Assembly (NCBI GenBank): GCA_017795085.1
Contig: CP051246.1
Coordinates: forward strand, 4,032,514-4,096,513
Direction: 5' to 3'
DNA from: Salegentibacter sp.
GTDB taxonomy: Bacteria; Bacteroidota; Bacteroidia; Flavobacteriales; Flavobacteriaceae
Length of the DNA: 64,000 bases
The stretch's first letter is position 1. Every line of letters begins with the position of its first letter. Below, piece after piece: positions 43,429 through 51,545 of the stretch. The notes beneath the pieces were generated by a model. It saw only the letters and a list, made by a program, of their open reading frames with translations. It was not told the origin of the DNA and searched no databases. A program made the translations under genes and the position numbers.

Positions 43429-44358
43429 ATGAAAAAGCTTATCGCCTGCTTGTTGCTTGTTTTGGTGTTGGCCTCTTGTGCCGGAAACCCCTATTCCAAA
43501 ACCAATAGAGTATATAAAAAACAGGCAAAAGCCTATGCCAAAGAAATCACTAAGTTCCCAGCCCGGGAAAACGATAATGAATCCGCACTCAATTATGGCG
43601 ACTACCGGGTTGGGACTACTAATTTTAATCTTCGCAAGCCCAATTATGTGGTTATTCATCACACCGCGCAGGATTCTACCGCCCAAACCCTAAAAACTTT
43701 TACCCTGACACGTACACAGGTAAGTGCCCATTATGTAATTGGCAAAGATGGAAAGGTTTATCATATGCTTAACGACTATTTACGGGCTTGGCATGGCGGA
43801 GTTGGACAGTGGGGCAATAACACCGATTTAAATTCTTCTTCCATTGGCATTGAGCTGGATAATGATGGTTCAGAAACATTTTCAGAAGCACAAATTGAGA
43901 GTTTATTGCAGGTTTTAGCACTTCTAAAGAAAAATTATAATATTCCTGCTAAAAACTTTATAGGGCATTCTGATATTGCTCCTACGCGAAAAGTGGACCC
44001 TAATGCTAATTTTCCTTGGAAAAAACTGGCAGAAAAAGGCTATGGAATTTGGTATGATGAAGCTTGGGTAGAAAACCTTCAAATGGAGCGGGAGTTTTTT
44101 AAGCCGTTTCCGCTTAAACTTTATTGGCCAAATAATCCAGCACAGCGTATTCCGTTTGTAGATCGACTGGTGTTTCCGAACGTAATTCCCAATGATTTTG
44201 ATATAAACCTTGCCTTGAAAATTATCGGCTTTGATATTTCAGACCCAATAGCAGCGCGTAAGGCTTTCAGATTGCATTTTATTCAGGAAGATTTGGAAGA
44301 ACCCTTTAGAGAGAAAGATTTAAAAGTGCTGTATGTTTTGTATAAAAAGTATTTGTAA
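43429..44358 (+). CDS. N-acetylmuramoyl-L-alanine amidase (Amidase_2), lipoprotein
   Basis: The 309-residue protein has a lipobox (LVLASCAGN) and the AmpD/AmiD amidase fold at about residues 55 to 200. Zinc ligands can be placed at the second His of VVIHHTAQDST, the His of FIGHSDIAPTRKVDP and the Asp of that same segment. The blocks AHYVIGKDGKVYHM and SIGIELDNDG are typical. A C-terminal extension of about 110 residues contains a peptidoglycan-binding-like region. It splits the MurNAc-L-Ala bond, separating glycan from peptide, in the outer membrane or periplasm. It follows the nagB-type gene by 36 bases and ends the plus-strand operon at a strong hairpin. Confidence 0.9.
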   Translation: MKKLIACLLLVLVLASCAGNPYSKTNRVYKKQAKAYAKEITKFPARENDNESALNYGDYRVGTTNFNLRKPNYVVIHHTAQDSTAQTLKTFTLTRTQVSAHYVIGKDGKVYHMLNDYLRAWHGGVGQWGNNTDLNSSSIGIELDNDGSETFSEAQIESLLQVLALLKKNYNIPAKNFIGHSDIAPTRKVDPNANFPWKKLAEKGYGIWYDEAWVENLQMEREFFKPFPLKLYWPNNPAQRIPFVDRLVFPNVIPNDFDINLALKIIGFDISDPIAARKAFRLHFIQEDLEEPFREKDLKVLYVLYKKYL

Positions 44359-44394
44359 TTAAACCTCACAGGTTTCTGATACTGTGAGGTTTAA
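44359..44394 (+). terminator. Terminator after the amidase gene
   Basis: TTAAACCTCACAG (44359-44371) and CTGTGAGGTTTAA (44382-44394) form a perfect 13-bp stem with a 10-base loop directly behind the stop codon. There is no long T tract, so it may act as a stabilising 3' hairpin as well. Confidence 0.65.
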
Positions 44395-44545
44395 TGCGGG
44401 TAAAAATATAAATGAATTCTTGATTAAATATGACGTTATGGGAAAAAGATGCGTATTTTATCCTTAATTCTTCTTTCTTGAATTCAGAGTTTTGCCTATT
44501 TCTGAAGTAAACTCCTGAAAACCTTTAGCTTGAAAAATTAAATTA

Positions 44546-44575
44546 TTGAAGAAGTGTTTTAATTTCTTAATTTTG
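44546..44575 (+). promoter_or_regulatory. Promoter of dusB
   Basis: TTG at 44546-44548, a 19-base spacer and TAATTTTG at 44568-44575 match the Bacteroidota consensus. The predicted start lies about 12 bases before the ATG. Confidence 0.6.
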
Positions 44576-44593
44576 CAGCCCAAATAAGACCAA

Positions 44594-45586
44594 ATGGCCA
44601 AAATAGGAAACATAGATGTAGGAGACTTCCCTTTGCTGCTGGCACCGATGGAAGATGTGAGTGACCCGCCATTCCGTGCGCTTTGTAAAGAGCAGGGCGC
44701 CGATGTGGTTTTTACCGAGTTTATCTCTTCGGAAGGGCTTATTCGCGACGCCGCGAAAAGTACGATGAAGTTAGACATATATGAAAAAGAGCGCCCTGTT
44801 GGGATTCAGATTTTTGGAGCCGATTTGGATGCCATGTTACAATCGGTGGAAATTGTAGAGAAATCCAATCCTGATATTATTGATATTAATTTTGGCTGTC
44901 CGGTGAAAAAAGTAGTTTCCAAAGGTGCCGGTGCCGGAATTTTAAAAGACATTGATAAAATGGTTTTCCTAACGGAAGCCATAGTAAAAAATACAAACCT
45001 TCCCGTAACCGTAAAAACCCGTTTGGGGTGGGATAAGGATTCCATAAAGATATTGGAGGTAGCTGAAAGGCTTCAGGATGTGGGTTGCCAGGCTATTTCT
45101 ATTCACGGGCGTACCCGTGTACAGATGTATAAGGGCGAAGCCAACTGGGCGCCGATTGCCGAGGTGAAAAACAACCCGCGGATGCATATCCCGGTTTTTG
45201 GAAACGGCGATGTTGATACCCCTGAAAAGGCGGTGGAAATGCGGGATAAATTTGGATTGGATGGAGCGATGATTGGCAGGGCCAGTATTGGTTATCCGTG
45301 GTTTTTTAAGGAAGTAAAGCATTATTTTAGAACTGGAGAGCATTTGCCTTCACCAACTATGCAGGAACGTCTGGAAGCAGCACGCAGGCATCTGGAAATG
45401 GCTATTGATTGGAAAGGAGAAAAGTTAGGGGTTTTTGAAACCCGCAGACATTATACCAATTATTTTAAAGGGATTCCGCATTTTAAAGAATACCGAATGA
45501 AAATGGTAACCAGTGATGATGCCGCTGATGTTTTTGCTGCTTTTGATGAGGTAGAACGGGATTTTGCTGATTATCAGTTTGCTTAA
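44594..45586 (+). CDS. dusB: tRNA-dihydrouridine synthase
   Basis: The 330-residue flavoenzyme has the Dus signature LLAPMEDVSDPPFRALCKEQ, the catalytic Cys in INFGCPVKKVVSKGAGAG, and AISIHGRTRVQMYKG and GAMIGRASIGYPW for FMN binding. It reduces uridines in the D-loop of tRNA with NADPH. The N-terminus and length match DusB better than DusA or DusC. It is monocistronic with its own promoter and ends near a palindromic terminator shared with the convergent permease gene. Confidence 0.93.
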   Translation: MAKIGNIDVGDFPLLLAPMEDVSDPPFRALCKEQGADVVFTEFISSEGLIRDAAKSTMKLDIYEKERPVGIQIFGADLDAMLQSVEIVEKSNPDIIDINFGCPVKKVVSKGAGAGILKDIDKMVFLTEAIVKNTNLPVTVKTRLGWDKDSIKILEVAERLQDVGCQAISIHGRTRVQMYKGEANWAPIAEVKNNPRMHIPVFGNGDVDTPEKAVEMRDKFGLDGAMIGRASIGYPWFFKEVKHYFRTGEHLPSPTMQERLEAARRHLEMAIDWKGEKLGVFETRRHYTNYFKGIPHFKEYRMKMVTSDDAADVFAAFDEVERDFADYQFA

Positions 45587-45618
45587 GGTGGTGTTGCGAA
45601 TTCATGAATGTGTAATCT

Positions 45619-45651
45619 AACTCTTCAAAGGTTTCAAACCTTTGAAGAGTT
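45619..45651. terminator. Bidirectional terminator, perfect 16-bp palindrome
   Basis: AACTCTTCAAAGGTTT and its exact reverse complement are separated by one base. It lies between the convergent dusB and FtsX-type genes. The perfect symmetry and its likeness to the hairpin at 34106 suggest a dispersed repeat used as terminator. Confidence 0.7.
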
Positions 45652-45667
45652 GTTCACCGTCTGGATT

Positions 45668-46876
45668 TTAACGACTTTCCAGCGCTTTTTTACTTCTTCC
45701 GGCGGCTATGTATGAAGCTATTAACCCCAGAATTCCTATAGTGAGGATTACAATTATGATATTTTCAAGTTTAAGGGCTACAGGATAAGGCAAGCTTGGG
45801 GTAATCATCACCAAATCAAATTGTAATTGTAAATAAATAAGGATAATGGCAAAAACGAGCCCAATACTTCCACCTAAAACCGTCATTAGCATTCCCTGAC
45901 TAAAGAAAATCTTTTTAATTTGACCAGGAGTGGCTCCCAGACTATGTAGGGTTTTTATGTTTTCCCGTTTATCGAGAATAACCATAATGATAGAGCCAAT
46001 TACATTAAAAAGAGCAATAATAAGTACCAGGGTAAAAATGAGATAAACGGCCAGGTTTTCCGTATTCAGCATTTTATAGAGGGTTTCATTTAGCTGGGCG
46101 CGGTTTTTTATAATTACTTCACCATCAAAAATATTTTCTACTGCGCGGCTCACTTTTGCAGGATTGGCGTCAGGACTAAGTTTTATTTCTATGGCCGATA
46201 ATTCATCTTTATCTAGGCTTAAGAGATGGCTGGCAAGATCAAGATTAGTAAATACATATTTACTGTCTAATTCTTCATTCACACTATAAATCCCACTGGT
46301 AATTACTTGTCGGTTATTAAAGGCCGCATTAGGATTGGTAAGGCTTACCTGGCCTCGGCCGGGTTTGGGTACCCATAATTTCAGTAAGTTTTGATAATTA
46401 AAAACCCCAATTCCAAGTTTTCGGGAAATTCCGTGGCCTATCACCACCTGGGCTTCGCTGTGGGCAAGCCAGCTCCCCTGGATAATGGCACTATCAATTT
46501 GAGTAACGCGATTGTAATTTTCGTCGACCCCCTTAATATAGGCCCAGTCGTTTTTTTCTTTGTATTCCAGGAAAACCCGCTCTTCAATTATTTTGCTGAA
46601 GTTGGCTACACCATTAGTTCCAGTGAAGTTCTTCTGCCTGGATTCATCAAAATTGAAGGTTTTTCCGCTTGCCGGAAGTACCTTAAGATCGGGATCGAAT
46701 TCATTGGAAAATTTCAAGCTAAAATCCTTTAAACCCGCAAAACCCGAAAGAACAATAAACAAAGAAAATGCCCCTGCGAAAACACCAATGGCCGCAATTA
46801 TGGTGATAATATTAATAGCATTATTGCTGCTTTTCGTAAAAAGGTAGCGTTTGGCGATATAGAGCGGAAACTTCAA
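45668..46876 (-). CDS. FtsX-type ABC transporter permease (LolC/LolE-like)
   Basis: The 402-residue protein has an N-terminal transmembrane helix (INIITIIAAIGVFAGAFSLF), a periplasmic MacB-like domain of about 220 residues, and three C-terminal helices with the FtsX pattern (ILDKRENIKTLHSLGATPGQIKKIFF). The layout corresponds to LolC/LolE, which extract lipoproteins from the inner membrane with the ATPase LolD; no ATPase gene is adjacent. It starts one base after the rbfA stop region, so the two are one operon. Confidence 0.88.
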   Translation of the reverse strand: MKFPLYIAKRYLFTKSSNNAINIITIIAAIGVFAGAFSLFIVLSGFAGLKDFSLKFSNEFDPDLKVLPASGKTFNFDESRQKNFTGTNGVANFSKIIEERVFLEYKEKNDWAYIKGVDENYNRVTQIDSAIIQGSWLAHSEAQVVIGHGISRKLGIGVFNYQNLLKLWVPKPGRGQVSLTNPNAAFNNRQVITSGIYSVNEELDSKYVFTNLDLASHLLSLDKDELSAIEIKLSPDANPAKVSRAVENIFDGEVIIKNRAQLNETLYKMLNTENLAVYLIFTLVLIIALFNVIGSIIMVILDKRENIKTLHSLGATPGQIKKIFFSQGMLMTVLGGSIGLVFAIILIYLQLQFDLVMITPSLPYPVALKLENIIIVILTIGILGLIASYIAAGRSKKALESR

Positions 46877-46877
46877 C

Positions 46878-47273
46878 TTAAGATTTTTTCCTTTTGTCTA
46901 ATAAATCGGGGTTATCAATTGGATTATCCTCTCCTTTAATTGATTTTTCGATGTTTTGGATGTAATCCAGTGAATCGTCTAAATAAAAATTCATATCCGG
47001 CATTTTTCGCAATTGCTGTCGGGTACGTTGGGCGAGTTCGTGTTTAATTTTAGATTTTATAGCGGTAATTTCTTCCAGTATTTCTTTAGAATATTTTGGA
47101 GGAAATATACTTAGGTAGGCCTTGGCGATAGATAAATCGGTAGTAACCCTTACTTTGGAGACCGAAATAATAATTCCGGTTTTTCCGGCTTCACGCAGTT
47201 GATTTTGTAAAATTTCAGCAAGGTCTTGTTGTAAAACCTTTCCAATTTTTTTTTGTCGGTTTGTTTCTTCCAT
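46878..47273 (-). CDS. rbfA: 30S ribosome-binding factor A
   Basis: The 131-residue protein fits RbfA: the opening RQKKIGKVLQQDLAEILQ, then SVSKVRVTTDLSIAKAYLSI and the C-terminal segment RKMPDMNFYLDDSLDY with the KH-type fold. It assists maturation of the 16S rRNA 5' end in the small subunit. It is the first gene of the rbfA-permease transcript and is divergent from the epimerase gene at 47432. Confidence 0.92.
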   Translation of the reverse strand: MEETNRQKKIGKVLQQDLAEILQNQLREAGKTGIIISVSKVRVTTDLSIAKAYLSIFPPKYSKEILEEITAIKSKIKHELAQRTRQQLRKMPDMNFYLDDSLDYIQNIEKSIKGEDNPIDNPDLLDKRKKS

Positions 47274-47431
47274 ACTGCAAAAATACTAATTAAATATTCT
47301 CTATTTTTATTAATAACCTTCTTGAAAGATTTATATCCTACAGATTTCCTCGGAAATATTTAATATTTTTATCATACTAGCTTGTAGGCTTGCCCTAAGG
47401 TAGCTTACTTTAATGAAAGTATAAACCCGGA

Positions 47432-47830
47432 ATGAAAAAAATTGAACATATCGGAATTGCCGTAAAGAATCTGGAAGCGGCTAATGCTACGTATAAAGCG
47501 CTTTTAGGGCGCGCAGCTTATAAAACCGAAACGGTGGAAAGCGAAGGCGTAAGCACTTCATTTTTTAAGATTGGTGAAAGCAAAATTGAATTGCTTGCAG
47601 CAACAAATTCTGAGAGTCCCATTGCAAAATTCTTGGAAAAACGCGGCGAGGGGATTCATCATATTGCTTTTGCGGTAGAAGATATTGAAGCCGAAATTTC
47701 CCGATTGAAATCAGAAGGATTTGAATTGATTAATAAAAATCCCAAACCCGGTGCGGATAATAAGCTGGTTGCCTTTTTGCATCCGAAAAGTTCTAACGGG
47801 GTTTTGGTAGAATTATGCCAGGAAAAATAA
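47432..47830 (+). CDS. mce: Methylmalonyl-CoA epimerase
   Basis: The 132-residue glyoxalase-fold protein starts MKKIEHIGIAVKNLEAANATYKALLG and contains EGIHHIAFAVEDIEAEI and GVLVELCQEK. The metal ligands are the His in EHIGIAV, the His in HHIAF and the Glu in LVELC. It interconverts D- and L-methylmalonyl-CoA, which links propionate metabolism and succinyl-CoA. The length is normal. It is followed by the tRNA gene. Confidence 0.9.
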   Translation: MKKIEHIGIAVKNLEAANATYKALLGRAAYKTETVESEGVSTSFFKIGESKIELLAATNSESPIAKFLEKRGEGIHHIAFAVEDIEAEISRLKSEGFELINKNPKPGADNKLVAFLHPKSSNGVLVELCQEK

Positions 47831-47892
47831 GCTCCTTCAAGGGCCACTTTAATAGTGAGTAAATAAGCGATGTCGAAAATTGCTTTTTCATC

Positions 47893-47923
47893 TTGCAGGG
47901 CTTGAAAATATGTACTAATATTG
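47893..47923 (+). promoter_or_regulatory. Promoter of the tRNA gene
   Basis: TTG at 47893-47895, a 20-base spacer and TAATATTG at 47916-47923 fit the consensus with one mismatch in the -7 box. Transcription would begin about 30 bases upstream of the tRNA. Confidence 0.5.
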
Positions 47924-47961
47924 CACTCCTGAAATTCAGGTATTGTTGAAATACTTGAATG

Positions 47962-48035
47962 GGTCCTATAGCTCAGCTGGTTAGAGCACTTGACTCATAA
48001 TCAAGGGGTCCCTGGTTCGAGCCCAGGTGGGACCA
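47962..48035 (+). tRNA. tRNA with CAT anticodon, probably elongator tRNA-Met
   Basis: The 74-base cloverleaf is complete: acceptor GGTCCTA paired with TGGGACC (one T-G), D arm GCTC/GAGC, anticodon stem CTTGA/TCAAG with loop CTCATAA (anticodon CAT at 47996-47998), and T arm CCTGG/CCAGG with TTCGAGC. It does not encode a complete CCA end. It lacks the three G-C pairs in the anticodon stem typical of initiator tRNA. A tRNA-Ile2 with lysidine-modified CAT cannot be fully excluded. The genomic island begins directly downstream. Confidence 0.93.
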
Positions 48036-48040
48036 CATAA

Positions 48041-48078
48041 AAACCCTTGAAAACTCTGATTTTCAAGGGTTTATTTTT
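48041..48078 (+). terminator. Terminator of the tRNA transcript
   Basis: AAACCCTTGAAAA (48041-48053) and TTTTCAAGGGTTT (48060-48072) form a perfect 13-bp stem with a 6-base loop, followed by ATTTTTTA. Confidence 0.85.
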
Positions 48079-48320
48079 TATAGGGGGCAGGTTAGGGGGC
48101 TTAAATATATGTCTGAAACTATTCTTTTAGATCTTTTTAGAGGTAAATTGAAACTTTAATTTGTTCTAATTTGGAGATAGAACTTCCCCACTTGTAGCGG
48201 TGTAAAGAATAAATTGCTTAGCTCATCATTGGGTTTTATGTTTTTGTCTTTGTTTATACTTCAATCAGTTCCTATTTATTTGGTAGTGAAGTTTTTTATA
48301 TTATCCAGTAGGTTTCAAAT

Positions 48321-49121
48321 TTACTTCTGTATACTTTTGTTAACTATGATATCGTTAAAATTTGCTATAGATTCTTTATTTAACTTTTTCCAATTTTCTA
48401 CGCTGTACATTACAATTATGGCATTTTTATCCTGTATATCTGAAATTATTTTGAACTCACTTGGTATTGATTGTTTATCAGTATAGGTATAAACTATAAG
48501 ATCTACCAGAAAGAGTCCGAATGCATTTTCACCAATTTGATAAGTTGAGAAATATCCTCGTGAAAATTCATTTCTAACCTTGCACTTAAAAAAATAAGAA
48601 TACAAACCTGTATCATCTCCTATTTCATCAAGGTTACTTAAGAGATTTGAATGTGAAATAAATAAATTTGTATTCAAAAACTCTCTTAATTTTTCTTCAT
48701 AAGTTTTAGGGAGTTTATACTTTTCAAACAAAAAATGATTTGAAATACTTGCCCTCCAAACCATTGAATAATTAAAAAGCTTTAATGCATTCTGGGATAT
48801 TTTGAAACACTCCAAAATGCTGTTTGAACCATCTGAATGAAGTTTAAAATTATCTTTTTCATTGGTATAATTATGTACGCTTTTTAATTTCAAAGAGAAA
48901 TAATGTTCAATCCGGGCAAATCGTTTTTCACAGTTTGAACAGAAAATAAAATCTTCTTTAGGAATGCTTTGTATTTTACGCTGTTTGCCGGTAATGTCAA
49001 TTTGAATACCTTGAGTCGATCGAGGCTTAGCTTCAAAAAGCCTTTCACCCATAAATTTTGGAATGATATGGGAATTTCTCTTATCGGCTTGAGCTTTTAA
49101 ACAAAGGCTACATTTTGGCAT
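48321..49121 (-). CDS. Hypothetical protein with CxxC and SHIIPKF motifs (HNH-like zinc site)
   Basis: The 266-residue protein begins MPKCSLCLKAQ (Cys4 and Cys7), followed by SHIIPKFMGE near residue 20 and FCSNCEKRFARIE near residue 60. The spacing CxxC, H, CxxC suggests a structural or catalytic zinc site like that of treble-clef or HNH nucleases, but no full HNH motif is visible. The rest is helical and without a known domain. I know similar uncharacterised proteins with a SHIIPKF segment in accessory regions. An overlapping plus-strand frame (48214-48486) is a shadow. Confidence 0.65.
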   Translation of the reverse strand: MPKCSLCLKAQADKRNSHIIPKFMGERLFEAKPRSTQGIQIDITGKQRKIQSIPKEDFIFCSNCEKRFARIEHYFSLKLKSVHNYTNEKDNFKLHSDGSNSILECFKISQNALKLFNYSMVWRASISNHFLFEKYKLPKTYEEKLREFLNTNLFISHSNLLSNLDEIGDDTGLYSYFFKCKVRNEFSRGYFSTYQIGENAFGLFLVDLIVYTYTDKQSIPSEFKIISDIQDKNAIIVMYSVENWKKLNKESIANFNDIIVNKSIQK

Positions 49122-49133
49122 TATTAACTAATA

Positions 49134-49440
49134 TTAAAAAGGTAAATCTTCATAACCGTCATCATCTTCTGATTCCGTATTCCTTTGTATGGTAGAATCT
49201 TTTGTTATTTCGTTATTTTCATCATTATCGTACCAAAAATATATAAGTCTTATTGTTTTGTTGTCTGGTTCGTATTCTTCTGAGATACTCCCGCTCCGGG
49301 CACTTTAACATTTCGTACATGTCTTTATTTCAGGATTTTACGACTTCATTATCCTTTACTTCCTCCGCCGTTTCTCCTTTTTTGTATAGATTTTGGTTTT
49401 TAAGAGACTCTTGACACTCTTAAGATGACTTCCGTATTGG
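49134..49440 (-). pseudogene. Gene debris between the island genes
   Basis: The minus strand holds two short open stretches without start codons. One (49134-49304) reads SEEYEPDNKTIRLIYFWYDN and ends in an acidic tail DDGYEDLPF before the stop. The other, just upstream in transcription (about 49340-49420), ends KKGETAEEVKDNEVVKS. Both look like protein but are broken, so they may be parts of one decayed gene. I do not recognise the family. Nothing else is visible up to 49558. Confidence 0.35.
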
Positions 49441-49558
49441 AAAAAAGTGGGAACCCAGTGTTAACTATTTTTTAAAAATGTTAAAAATTAATTCTTAATT
49501 GAATTCATAAAATTTCTCGTAATATACCTTTCATATATAAATTCTTTTCTAAATTCTA

Positions 49559-50287
49559 TTAATTAAAAATACCGTTTTCTTCGGTGAGAAGTTTCATTTC
49601 TCTGCCTGCGTTTACTAATGAAAATTTCTCAATTTTAACCCAATCAATTTTATTGTCATCAACGGGTATGGGTAAATAAGTAGAAAAGAGATCAGAATTA
49701 AATAATTGATCATAGTACCTTAGAATTTTATGATTGATTTTTCTTTCTAAAATTTTCAAAGTCAAAAATTTATCTTCATTTATCATTCTAGAGTTTTCAA
49801 TTTGTTTCCAAAGGTTAATGATTTTTGAAAAATACTGGCCTAAGGTTGTCCAATCATTCAGTATTTCAGCATAGCAGAAATTTAGATAAGGATAATATGA
49901 TTTTCGAGTAAGTTCTGTTCTTGTAATTGAAGAAGAGTTTCTATTCACCCAGTCATCAATGAAATCTTCATTGTTATGGATATCTTTGAGTATTAGTATA
50001 AAAAAATAAAAAATGTCCAAACCGTTGCATTCCTGTTTACGATTATCGTATGAATGGGTGAGCGATACAATTTCCTTTTGAATAATTATTTTTTGGCCTT
50101 CTTCAGCAAGAGCATCTATCTCCTTCTCGAAATTTGGTTTAATATTTTGACTCAGAAATACTTCATTTTGTTTTTGTGAATTTCTTAAAGCTAAAAAATA
50201 TAAAAAAACACTGATCAAGGTTATTATTGGCATTAAAATATAGTTTACTAACTCCCAATCAATTTCACACTCAAAACATATTTTCAT
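49559..50287 (-). CDS. Membrane-anchored hypothetical protein, last gene of the restriction-like operon
   Basis: The 242-residue protein has one transmembrane helix at about residues 13 to 34 (LVNYILMPIITLISVFLYFL) and a helical cytosolic part rich in aromatic and charged residues. I recognise no domain. A short N-terminal anchor followed by a helical domain is common among abortive-infection-type proteins, but that is only a resemblance. The gene lies 43 bases after the GIY-YIG nuclease gene on the same strand and is probably cotranscribed. Confidence 0.6.
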   Translation of the reverse strand: MKICFECEIDWELVNYILMPIITLISVFLYFLALRNSQKQNEVFLSQNIKPNFEKEIDALAEEGQKIIIQKEIVSLTHSYDNRKQECNGLDIFYFFILILKDIHNNEDFIDDWVNRNSSSITRTELTRKSYYPYLNFCYAEILNDWTTLGQYFSKIINLWKQIENSRMINEDKFLTLKILERKINHKILRYYDQLFNSDLFSTYLPIPVDDNKIDWVKIEKFSLVNAGREMKLLTEENGIFN

Positions 50288-50330
50288 GAATCTTAGTTTA
50301 AATTACTATAGTATTCCATATATTACCAAA

Positions 50331-51545
50331 TTAACTTTTTTCAATTATCCCCTCATTCTCTACATCATACCGGTATTTCACAATTTCACCTGAAATAAAT
50401 AACTCTACTACCCTCTCTATAATAGGAAAGGGAACTACAAACCATTCCCTTGGAGAAACACGCTGATTCCCTTGGTTTAAAATATCAATTTGAAGCTGAA
50501 CATCTTTGAAGAAGCGGTGAATCAGGTTTTCAAACTTCTGGGTATTTAAATTTAGGCATCTAAAAGTAGCTATTATCTCTACATCGGCATTGAGATAGGT
50601 GGATTGGTTCGCGGCGTTAACGATCCTCCTTTTAACGTCAACCGTAGAGAAGCCGATTTTGTGAAGATTTTTTATAGAAGCTATTTGGGGGTTTTTTGAT
50701 TTAGATCGTAGTACGTATATCCAGCCGCTTTCAACATCTTCAGGTTCAACTTGCGTAGCATTAGCTGCCAGTTCATATTCTGCGGCTTCATCGGTATCTG
50801 AAACTATCCTCCCATTTTTACTTAATATTTTTCCCAGGGAACGATAAAGCATATTGCTGTACGTTCCATTATCAAATACAGTACGTGTTCGGCCTTCTTT
50901 ACGAAGTCGTTTCCCAGATTTATCACCCATCTCTACTAAAGAAATATCCGCCATTTCCAGGTAACAAAGCATTCCATCAATAATATAGAAATGCTTTTCT
51001 TTCAGGTTTTTATCTGCCTTTTTAAATTCCTTAAGGGTTCTCCTGCCCGATTTTATTTCTTTATGCACTTGCTTAAAGAGCTTTTGATAGGGTTCAAATT
51101 CCCGATCGGTTAAAGGCTTTCTCTGGGCTACAAAATCTGATTCTGCCCTTTCTGGATTCTTTGGAGTATGGTTAAATTCAAATATTGACTCAGCTTCAGC
51201 ATCAGGATTTAGAATATCCAATTCATCATCATCAAAAATATCGGTGACTGATTTCGGAGTTTGCTTTTGAAATAAAAGATTATGCCTGTCGTAAGGCTTT
51301 AGAATTTCTTTTTTGTGATCAGAAGATCGAAAACCCTGTAGTCTTAATTGTAAACGCATTTCAGATATTCCGCTCCCCTGCTCCGGTTCTTTTTCATTGG
51401 AATCAATGAAACTGTTGATTTCCTCAAATGAGTCAACTAAGCGTTGATCTTCAGATTTAACCGAAGTCTTACTGGATTTAGATTCTAAAATACCTAAATC
51501 ATCGTCCTCAAATATATCTTCTATACTTAATTTCTTTTTAGACAT
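50331..51545 (-). CDS. GIY-YIG nuclease family protein (T5orf172-like)
   Basis: The 404-residue protein ends with a GIY-YIG domain at about residues 274 to 385: GWIYVLRS, LHKIGFST, Arg in VKRRI and the Glu in FENLIHRFF. A central helical domain (150 to 260) is uncharacterised. The N-terminus is acidic and disordered-looking, with the repeated motif DIFEDDDLGIL (11-20) and DIFDDDELDIL (102-111). It overlaps the helicase gene by 8 bases, so translation is coupled and the two proteins likely act together. It could be the DNA-cutting subunit of the system. From memory, B. subtilis YeeC is a comparable protein next to YeeA and YeeB. Confidence 0.82.
   Translation of the reverse strand: MSKKKLSIEDIFEDDDLGILESKSSKTSVKSEDQRLVDSFEEINSFIDSNEKEPEQGSGISEMRLQLRLQGFRSSDHKKEILKPYDRHNLLFQKQTPKSVTDIFDDDELDILNPDAEAESIFEFNHTPKNPERAESDFVAQRKPLTDREFEPYQKLFKQVHKEIKSGRRTLKEFKKADKNLKEKHFYIIDGMLCYLEMADISLVEMGDKSGKRLRKEGRTRTVFDNGTYSNMLYRSLGKILSKNGRIVSDTDEAAEYELAANATQVEPEDVESGWIYVLRSKSKNPQIASIKNLHKIGFSTVDVKRRIVNAANQSTYLNADVEIIATFRCLNLNTQKFENLIHRFFKDVQLQIDILNQGNQRVSPREWFVVPFPIIERVVELFISGEIVKYRYDVENEGIIEKS

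Noticed and set aside
48214..48486. Plus-strand 90-codon hydrophobic frame
   Set aside because: It overlaps the minus-strand 266-residue gene for most of its length, and its hydrophobicity is what the antisense of a Lys/Glu/Asn-rich gene gives.
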